Assembly (NCBI GenBank): GCA_019313025.1
Contig: JAFDCA010000159.1
Location: 1-8,915 of the forward strand
Length of the DNA stretch: 8,915 nucleotides
Direction: 5' to 3'
Source: Deltaproteobacteria bacterium
GTDB lineage: Bacteria > Desulfobacterota > Desulfobacteria > Desulfobacterales > UBA11574
Of this stretch, positions 1-5,412 are shown in pieces; positions within the stretch are counted from its first letter, which is position 1, and the number at the start of each line of letters is the position of its first letter. Below the pieces are notes generated by a model. That model saw only the letters and a list, made by a program, of their open reading frames with translations, searched no databases and was not told the DNA's origin. A program made the translations under genes and the position numbers.

Positions 1-572
1 ATATCCTGAAACTTATCCATGGGCGGCACCGGGAAGTAGCCTTGTTTGTGTCTCGGTTTGTAGCCAAGGTTGGGGCATTCTTCCCGTCCGCTGTTCCAAA
101 TACCTTCAATGGAATCGATCTCATAATAGGCCCGATGATTGGAAGATTCGAAACGGATATCGTCAAAGATAAAAAATTCAGCCTCCGGTCCGAAATAAGC
201 CGTATCGCCGATTCCAGTGCTCTTGAGATATGCTTCCGCTTTTTTGGCAATATTTCGTGGATCCCTGGTATATGCTTCACGGGTAATGGGGTCCACAATG
301 TTGCCGATTAAAACCAGGGTCGGTACTTCAAAAAAAGGGCTCATTTTGGCAGTAGCGGCGTCCGGCACCACCAGCATGTCACTGGCGTGAATGGGCTGCC
401 ACCCCCGGATGCTGGAGCCGTCAAAACCAAAACCATCCTCGAAGCATGATTCTGTTAGTTCACTCATGGGCACCGTAAAATGCTGCCATAGGCCTGGAAA
501 ATCCAGAAACCGAAGATCAGCGACTCTGGCCTTGTTCTTTTTTGCAAATTCAATGACTTCTTTTGGTGTCAT
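1..572 (-). CDS. glnA: Glutamine synthetase type I, N-terminal part (runs off the left edge)
   Basis: Cytoplasmic dodecameric enzyme that makes glutamine from glutamate, ammonia and ATP. The window holds the first 190 codons; the C-terminal two thirds, including the expected adenylylated tyrosine near residue 397, lies outside. The protein begins MTPKEVIEFAKKN and matches the GSI beta-grasp N-domain: VADLRFLDFPG (about 17-27), FDGSSIRGW with the catalytic-loop aspartate at Asp51 (50-58), SDMLVVPDAATA (64-75), RDPRNIAKKAEAYL (103-116), and the start of the catalytic domain at FGPEAEFFIFD (127-137) with metal-ligand glutamates Glu130/Glu132, then IEGIWN and GYFPVPP. The ATG at 572 is fixed by a strong Shine-Dalgarno 8 bases upstream and by alignment with the E. 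coli N-terminus. It is the last visible gene of the row, 139 bases after amtB. A linked glnE implies the adenylylatable GSI-beta type. Identification is near certain; control by the upstream sigma-54 promoter is inferred. Confidence 0.97.
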   Translation of the reverse strand, partial: MTPKEVIEFAKKNKARVADLRFLDFPGLWQHFTVPMSELTESCFEDGFGFDGSSIRGWQPIHASDMLVVPDAATAKMSPFFEVPTLVLIGNIVDPITREAYTRDPRNIAKKAEAYLKSTGIGDTAYFGPEAEFFIFDDIRFESSNHRAYYEIDSIEGIWNSGREECPNLGYKPRHKQGYFPVPPMDKFQD

Positions 573-580
573 AATAATAA

Positions 581-589
581 ATCCTCCTT
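581..589 (-). promoter_or_regulatory. Ribosome binding site of glnA
   Basis: The minus strand reads AAGGAGGAT, ending 8 bases before the glnA ATG at 572. This is close to a perfect anti-16S match and predicts high translation, which suits an abundant biosynthetic enzyme. It fixes the start codon choice. Confidence 0.85.
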
Positions 590-614
590 AAAAATGTTTG
601 TGGTTTAGTCATTC

Positions 615-633
615 ATTATTTCTAAAAAATAAT
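615..633. repeat. 7-bp inverted repeat in the amtB-glnA gap
   Basis: ATTATTT and AAATAAT flank the 5-base spacer CTAAA (plus strand), about 45 bases upstream of the glnA start. The arms contain no G or C and no U-tract follows in the transcription direction, so it is a poor intrinsic terminator. It could be a protein-binding site or a weak RNA hairpin in the glnA leader; it could also be chance in AT-rich DNA. Confidence 0.35.
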
Positions 634-636
634 CCG

Positions 637-667
637 ATTCTAAAATTTACTTTTTTTAATTCGCCAA
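637..667 (-). promoter_or_regulatory. Weak candidate sigma-70 promoter for glnA
   Basis: On the minus strand TTGGCG (662-667) and TAGAAT (637-642) are separated by 19 bases. The -10 matches TATAAT at five of six positions, but the -35 is mediocre and the spacer is longer than the 17 optimum. It would start transcription around position 630, giving a leader of nearly 60 bases. No sigma-54 element is present in this gap. Offered only as a possible secondary promoter within a longer operon. Confidence 0.25.
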
Positions 668-711
668 CCGAAACCTTTCTCTCTTTTCATCAAATGTCTA
701 AATCTTTCCGA

Positions 712-2049
712 TTATCCTCGAATATCCGGATACACGAGTCCATATCCATGCTCTCCATGGAGAGACTGATCAAGTCCTTCGATTTCCTTTTGTTCTTCAA
801 TACGAAATCCAAGGGTCTTTTCAACAACAAACACAATGATCGCTGTGCCGACAATTGCCAAAACAATTGTTGCTCCCATTCCCAGCAGCTGAATGGTTAG
901 TTGATTGAAATAAGACCATGAGCCATTGACAGATGAAGCGGCACTTTGCATCCAGCTGTCTCGGATAAAAAAACTGAGCATTATAACACCCAGCCCGCTT
1001 CCGATGCCGTGTATCCCGAAACAGTCGAGACTGTCGTCATAGCCTAATTTCATTTTGGCGTTTAGAGCATAGTAACAAGCGATGGAAGACATGGCGCCGA
1101 TAACGATGGCGCCATAGGGCTTAACGACACCTGCTGCAGGAGTTATGGCAACAAGTCCGGCCAAAATGCCGGACACAAACCCCAGTGAGGTTGTCTTACG
1201 AAAGATGATGGCTTCTATGATAATCCACGTCAGTGCGCCGCTGGCAGCAGAAATTTGCGTCATGGTCAAAGCACGGGCAGTATCCAATCCGCTTTGCACG
1301 GTGGAACCGGCATTGAAACCGAACCAGCCCACCCAAAGAAGCCCGGCCCCCATGAGCGTCATTACAAGGTTGTTCGGGTTCATCGCCGTTTTCGGATAAC
1401 CGTATCGAGGCCCGAGCATCAGCGCTACAATCAGAGCACTAAAGCCCGCCGAAACGTGGATGACAAGACCCCCGGCAAGATCAATGACCCCTGAAGCGCC
1501 GGCATTAAAGAGCCATCCATCCGAAGCCCAAACCCAATGGCATAAAGGACAGTAAATAAACAAAAACCACAAAACGATAAACAAAATGTAACCTCGAAAA
1601 TAAACCCGCTCTGCCAGCGCACCGCTGATCAGTGCCGGAGTGATAATTGCGAATTTACCCTGAAACATTGCCAGGACATATTCCGGTACTCCGTTGGTAA
1701 TCACCTCATCTATCCCGTTTAGAAAAAAATAGTCATTGTTCCAACCAACAATGCCTCCCAAAATACTCTTTCCGAAGGTTAGTGAATATCCGCAAACCGC
1801 CCAAAGTACACCGATTATCGCCATGGCGACAAAACTGTGCATCATGGTGCCCAATACATTTTTCGTTCTGACCAAGCCCCCATAGAACATGGCCAGCCCC
1901 GGAACCATTAGCAAAACCAATGCTGTTGCAGTCAACATCCAGGAGGTAGTCCCGGAATCTATCGCAGCACTTTCGGCTGCAAAAGCCAGTTTTGGCAACA
2001 CGACTAAAAAAATTCCTGTTAATAAGAATTTAGCCCTCTTCATTTTCAT
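712..2049 (-). CDS. amtB: Ammonium channel/transporter AmtB
   Basis: Trimeric inner-membrane channel for NH4+/NH3 uptake at low external ammonium, gated by PII. It has 445 residues, the usual size. A signal peptide (MKMKRAKF followed by a hydrophobic stretch and AFA|AES) predicts cleavage near residue 24, as in E. coli AmtB. About eleven hydrophobic segments follow. Diagnostic sites are visible: FQGKFAIITPALISGALAER (129-148) with the Phe-gate residue Phe133, HWVWASDGW with Trp174, Asp190 and His198 in VIDLAGGLVIHVSAG (the structural Asp and first twin His), GWFGFNAGS with Ser249, and the second twin His, His347, in DCFGIHGIG. The cytoplasmic tail GFRIEEQKEIEGLDQSLHGE (414-433) is the conserved GlnK-contacting C-terminus. 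The first ATG is chosen because AAGGAAG lies just upstream; a second ATG two codons later is less well spaced. It follows glnK by 44 bases, the classical pairing. Confidence 0.97.
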   Translation of the reverse strand: MKMKRAKFLLTGIFLVVLPKLAFAAESAAIDSGTTSWMLTATALVLLMVPGLAMFYGGLVRTKNVLGTMMHSFVAMAIIGVLWAVCGYSLTFGKSILGGIVGWNNDYFFLNGIDEVITNGVPEYVLAMFQGKFAIITPALISGALAERVYFRGYILFIVLWFLFIYCPLCHWVWASDGWLFNAGASGVIDLAGGLVIHVSAGFSALIVALMLGPRYGYPKTAMNPNNLVMTLMGAGLLWVGWFGFNAGSTVQSGLDTARALTMTQISAASGALTWIIIEAIIFRKTTSLGFVSGILAGLVAITPAAGVVKPYGAIVIGAMSSIACYYALNAKMKLGYDDSLDCFGIHGIGSGLGVIMLSFFIRDSWMQSAASSVNGSWSYFNQLTIQLLGMGATIVLAIVGTAIIVFVVEKTLGFRIEEQKEIEGLDQSLHGEHGYGLVYPDIRG

Positions 2050-2053
2050 AAAT

Positions 2054-2060
2054 CTTCCTT
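2054..2060 (-). promoter_or_regulatory. Ribosome binding site of amtB
   Basis: The minus strand reads AAGGAAG with the AAGGA core 6 bases before the ATG at 2049. It favours this ATG over the one two codons downstream, which would be 12 bases from the core. Confidence 0.65.
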
Positions 2061-2093
2061 CAAACGTAAGCTCGCTTGGAGCATTTAAAGATT

Positions 2094-2446
<353 letters not shown>

Positions 2447-2497
2447 ATGTCGTTAAACCATGGAATCAATCGACGGTATCAGTTAACGCCCCAATCA

Positions 2498-2513
2498 TGG
2501 ATCGAAAGATCCA
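2498..2513. repeat. Small perfect hairpin in the glnD-glnK gap
   Basis: TGGATC and GATCCA flank a 4-base loop: GAAA on the plus strand, UUUC in the expected minus-strand transcript. The 6-bp stem sits 41 bases after the glnD stop and about 65 bases before glnK. No U-tract follows it on the minus strand (the next bases are TGATTGGGG), so it is not a convincing terminator. It could be an mRNA processing or stabilising element separating the weakly translated glnD from the strongly translated glnK. Confidence 0.4.
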
Positions 2514-2553
2514 CGCACGACAGGTGAATATTTCCTACTCATTTGGTATTAAC

Positions 2554-5196
2554 TCAAGTCTTGAACCCCGGCAGTACTTCTTTAATGGATGTTTTAATCT
2601 TCTCAACCTGATCCGGTGAATCAACTTTTTGTCCATCAAAGTCCCTCACATAAAAAACATCCACAACTTGATCCACTTTTGTGGCAATTTTGGCCACCCA
2701 GATATCCAGCCCGCACCTGAAAAGTGCATCGGTAATCATATATAGAAGCCCCGGAAAATCATAAGTAAAGACTTCGATAATCGAAAAGAAACTCGAGCTG
2801 TCATTATCTACACTGATTTGATGGGGTCTGCTTTTTACGTGACGATTGGCCGGTGGGTAGACCGTTATTTTTTCTTCCAGCGCCGTCTTTAGATCCAAAT
2901 CGCCGGACAGTGCAGATTTGAGATGGGTTTCAGCCCGTTGCCACCTTTCCTTTTCAAAAATCTGATCCAACGGTGGGTTGACTTCAAAAATATCAAGGGC
3001 AATATTATTCCGCCAGGTGAAGATCTGTGCATCGAGAATATCGAGTCCATTTAGTGTAAATGTCCCCGCAATCTTTGAAAAAAGACCGGGACGATCTTTT
3101 GCACAAATGGTGACCGTCCGGGTATTGGAATCCGGAGTTTTTTTAACGTTCCAGATAAAGTCTGCTGTACCAATATTTTTGTACAGTTCGATATGTTCTA
3201 CGATATTATCAGAGGGTGTATAAAGAAGATATCGTGGAGACATGAAATTGAACAGTGTCTCCAAATCATTTTTTGAACAGCGCTTTATTTCGGACCCGAA
3301 GACTTTGGCCTTTTTCTTCTCAACAACTTCAACTGCCTCTCTGGATGCAAGTTCCCCTTTTTCCAGGATATTCAACACCTTAAAAAAAAGATCTCTCAAA
3401 AGCGTCGCTGTCCAATCGCTCCAGGCATTTGGACCGGTGGCCATGGAATCAGCCACAGTCAACAAATAAAGCATTTTTAAATGGTTGATATCATCTATCT
3501 TTCTGGCCATCAAAATCGCGGTTTCTTCATCGTTGAGGTCCCGGCGCGTTGCGGTTTTAATCAGCAACAGATGCTCTCGGATCAAAAAGCAGACGGTATC
3601 GATATCTTTTGTTTTAAATCCCTTTTTAACGAGGATGGAGCGAGCCATTTCAGCACCGGTTATTGAATGGCTTACGCCCGTTTTGCCCTTGCCAATATCG
3701 TGTAAAAGCGCCGCCCACAGCATGAGATTACGTTTTTTAAGCCCTTTATAAATGTCGCCACATAATGGATATTTTGAAATTCCTTCGGATGTGCCAAATA
3801 TTTTTATGTTCTGAACGGTTCTCAGCAAATGTCGATCAACCGGATAAAGATGGTACTCATCATATTGGATTCTGTTGGCAATTTCCCTAAATTCAGAAAT
3901 AAATCGGGTTAAAAAACCGGTGTTTAGCATCTCATCGAGCACATTAAACGTCGATGAAGGTTGAGATAGAATCTCTTCAAAGGATTCAATATTTAACACT
4001 GAAGAAGAAAAATCTTCATCAATAAGATATCCAAATTCTCTAACCAGTCTTTTGGCCTCGGCGCTTAGTGGAATATTCAGAATCGCGCTTTGTTCAAATA
4101 TTTTCATCATTAGGTTTGGATCGCGAAGGATGTCTTCTGAAGAAACAAAGTTGATCATCCCGTTTTCCGTAATTTCGAGCCCTTTAACAAGGGTGTGTTT
4201 TAGGGTCTTTCTCAAGCGTTTAACATTTTTGAATAATCCCAGTTCGTAAAGAAACATCAAGTGCTGCTGCTTTAAAAATTCCATTTGGCTATGAAGTTTC
4301 CCCAAAAATCGTTCTACCGGCTGCTGCCCGTTTTTTTTGCCAAACTTCAGGGCATCCGCCATTTTAATCTGGTATTCAAAATAAAGCTGATCACATTTTC
4401 TCCCGGACAGTTGGTGCAAACAGTTTCTAACATTACCGATGAATTCAAGCGCCTGCCTCATGTTCTGAAATTCATCATGGGACAAGAAACCATAATACTC
4501 GAGATCTCTGAATTGTTTGAGATTCGATTTCAGTCTGGCAATCCAGAGCATGGTGTGATAGTCTCTTAATCCGCCTTGGCCTTCCTTGAGATTGGGTTCG
4601 AGGAGATACGAGGAATCTCCGAAACATTCATGTCTGCTTCGGCTGATGTCTACCAGTTTTTCTATGATTTTAGTTAACTGCCTCGTTTTAAACCGTTTAC
4701 GAAGATTCTCCATCAAAGCCGAATACAACAGCGACATGCCACAAACAAAACGTGCGTCCAAAAGGGACGTCAAAACCTCAATGTCATCAATAGCCAATTT
4801 GACACATTCTTTTAGGGATCGAGTGGCGTGACCCACCTCAAAACCGATGTCCCACAACGGGTAGACAATTTCCTGGATAAGATGCTCGGCCTTGTCAGGA
4901 ACATATTTTTCAAAAAGAAAAAGAAGATCCACATCCGAATGAATGAACTGCTCTTTTCGTCCATATCCCCCAAGCGCAATGATCGCATAGGGATTCTTTT
5001 CCATCCCCATTTTGGGTCCCACACGGGAGCTTTCGAAACTTTCAAAAAAATAGTCGTCCAGAATTTGTGCATGTCGATTTATAAAGTCCGGCGATTTTCT
5101 TTTTAAAAAATCGGAAATCAGATTTTCGGTGTTTTTCCGCAACCGCGTTGCAGCCGGTTCAAAACGTTCTATTTTTATTGTATTTGAAAGTGTCAT
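2554..5196 (-). CDS. glnD: Bifunctional PII uridylyltransferase / uridylyl-removing enzyme GlnD
   Basis: Cytoplasmic glutamine sensor that adds UMP to PII when glutamine is low and removes it when high. From the ATG at 5196 it has 880 residues (E. coli GlnD: 890). Domains in this numbering: nucleotidyltransferase with GGYGRKEQFIHSDVDLLF (76-93) and metal-binding Asp88/Asp90; the GlnD/GlnE-linker region with EGQGGLRDYHTMLWIARL (205-222); HD phosphohydrolase from about HLYPVDRHLL (449) with WAALLHDIGKG (His499-Asp500), REH at His542 and TVADSMATGP at Asp583; and two C-terminal ACT domains starting near 693 (TICAKDRPGLFSKIAG) and 805 (IEVFTYDFPGLLYMITDA), which bind glutamine. All catalytic signatures are intact, so both activities are expected. 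Start is uncertain: a GTG at 5238 would add 14 mostly hydrophobic residues. Neither start has a Shine-Dalgarno, and both lie downstream of the predicted sigma-54 start site near 5262. I prefer the ATG. Confidence 0.96.
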   Translation of the reverse strand: MTLSNTIKIERFEPAATRLRKNTENLISDFLKRKSPDFINRHAQILDDYFFESFESSRVGPKMGMEKNPYAIIALGGYGRKEQFIHSDVDLLFLFEKYVPDKAEHLIQEIVYPLWDIGFEVGHATRSLKECVKLAIDDIEVLTSLLDARFVCGMSLLYSALMENLRKRFKTRQLTKIIEKLVDISRSRHECFGDSSYLLEPNLKEGQGGLRDYHTMLWIARLKSNLKQFRDLEYYGFLSHDEFQNMRQALEFIGNVRNCLHQLSGRKCDQLYFEYQIKMADALKFGKKNGQQPVERFLGKLHSQMEFLKQQHLMFLYELGLFKNVKRLRKTLKHTLVKGLEITENGMINFVSSEDILRDPNLMMKIFEQSAILNIPLSAEAKRLVREFGYLIDEDFSSSVLNIESFEEILSQPSSTFNVLDEMLNTGFLTRFISEFREIANRIQYDEYHLYPVDRHLLRTVQNIKIFGTSEGISKYPLCGDIYKGLKKRNLMLWAALLHDIGKGKTGVSHSITGAEMARSILVKKGFKTKDIDTVCFLIREHLLLIKTATRRDLNDEETAILMARKIDDINHLKMLYLLTVADSMATGPNAWSDWTATLLRDLFFKVLNILEKGELASREAVEVVEKKKAKVFGSEIKRCSKNDLETLFNFMSPRYLLYTPSDNIVEHIELYKNIGTADFIWNVKKTPDSNTRTVTICAKDRPGLFSKIAGTFTLNGLDILDAQIFTWRNNIALDIFEVNPPLDQIFEKERWQRAETHLKSALSGDLDLKTALEEKITVYPPANRHVKSRPHQISVDNDSSSFFSIIEVFTYDFPGLLYMITDALFRCGLDIWVAKIATKVDQVVDVFYVRDFDGQKVDSPDQVEKIKTSIKEVLPGFKT

Positions 5197-5272
5197 TTCA
5201 ACGCAAATGATGTCAATTTTTATAAAAATTTCAAACACGAGATACGAATGCCAAACCGATGCTATCTATATC

Positions 5273-5288
5273 AGCAACAAGTGTGCCA
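5273..5288 (-). promoter_or_regulatory. Sigma-54 (-24/-12) promoter of glnD
   Basis: The minus strand reads TGGCAC-ACTTG-TTGCT, a full match to the sigma-54 consensus TGGCAC-N5-TTGCW: GG of the -24 element at 5287-5286, GC of the -12 element at 5275-5274. Transcription would start near 5262, 24 bases before the GTG and 66 before the ATG candidates of glnD. It lies in the intergenic gap with the correct orientation. No other exact match was noticed in the window's intergenic regions. It implies RpoN-dependent, activator-dependent (NtrC-like, under nitrogen limitation) expression of glnD and probably of glnK-amtB-glnA behind it. The activator identity is inferred. Confidence 0.85.
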
Positions 5289-5301
5289 TAAGACCAAACT
5301 C

Positions 5302-5341
5302 TCATAACCACCCATTAATACAAACAGTTATTAGTCATAAC
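5302..5341. promoter_or_regulatory. Repeated TCATAAC sites upstream of the sigma-54 promoter
   Basis: TCATAAC occurs at 5302-5308 and again at 5335-5341, 33 bases (about three helical turns) apart. The second copy overlaps a 5-bp inverted repeat GTTAT-TAGTC-ATAAC at 5327-5341. They sit about 40-80 bases upstream of the predicted start near 5262. Same-face spacing suggests cooperative binding by a regulator, but the motif is not a known NtrC consensus that I can confirm. Confidence 0.35.
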
Positions 5342-5375
5342 ATGTGAAAATATAAAAATGGTCGCTTACAATTTT

Positions 5376-5387
5376 GTTAATATTAAC
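5376..5387. promoter_or_regulatory. Perfect 12-bp palindrome, candidate enhancer site for glnD
   Basis: GTTAATATTAAC is a perfect palindrome centred about 120 bases upstream of the predicted sigma-54 start. That is the usual distance for an enhancer-binding activator site. It does not resemble the enteric NtrC site (GC-rich half sites), so the binding protein is unknown; an IHF-type or architectural role is also possible given the AT content. Confidence 0.4.
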
Positions 5388-5396
5388 GCCTATTAA

Positions 5397-5410
5397 TTAC
5401 AAAAATGTAA
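5397..5410. repeat. Inverted repeat just downstream of the glnE stop
   Basis: TTACA-AAAA-TGTAA begins three bases beyond the glnE stop codon. On the minus-strand transcript it forms a 5-bp, low-GC hairpin with a U4 loop and no following U-tract, so termination after glnE is not supported. It may be a further operator half-site pair, or chance. Confidence 0.3.
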
Positions 5411-5412
5411 CC

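Noticed and set aside
42..311. 89-codon plus-strand open frame opposite glnA
   Set aside because: It is an antisense shadow of the strongly identified glnA frame, with no start signals of its own. The same reasoning applies to the other antisense frames over amtB, glnD and glnE.
662..679. TTGGCG-containing stretch upstream of glnA considered as a -24 element
   Set aside because: There is no GC of a -12 element at the required distance; the following bases are an A-run.
2683..2696. Sigma-54-like TGGCCAAAATTGCC (minus strand) inside the 3' end of glnD
   Set aside because: The spacing between the -24 and -12 parts is two bases short and the element is inside coding sequence; such spacing changes normally abolish function.
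4812..5072. 86-codon minus-strand frame overlapping the glnD nucleotidyltransferase region in another frame
   Set aside because: The glnD frame is continuous and carries all family motifs here, so there is no sign of a frameshift or a nested gene.
5397..5410. Hairpin after glnE considered as an intrinsic terminator
   Set aside because: The stem is five AT-rich base pairs and is not followed by a U-tract on the minus-strand transcript.
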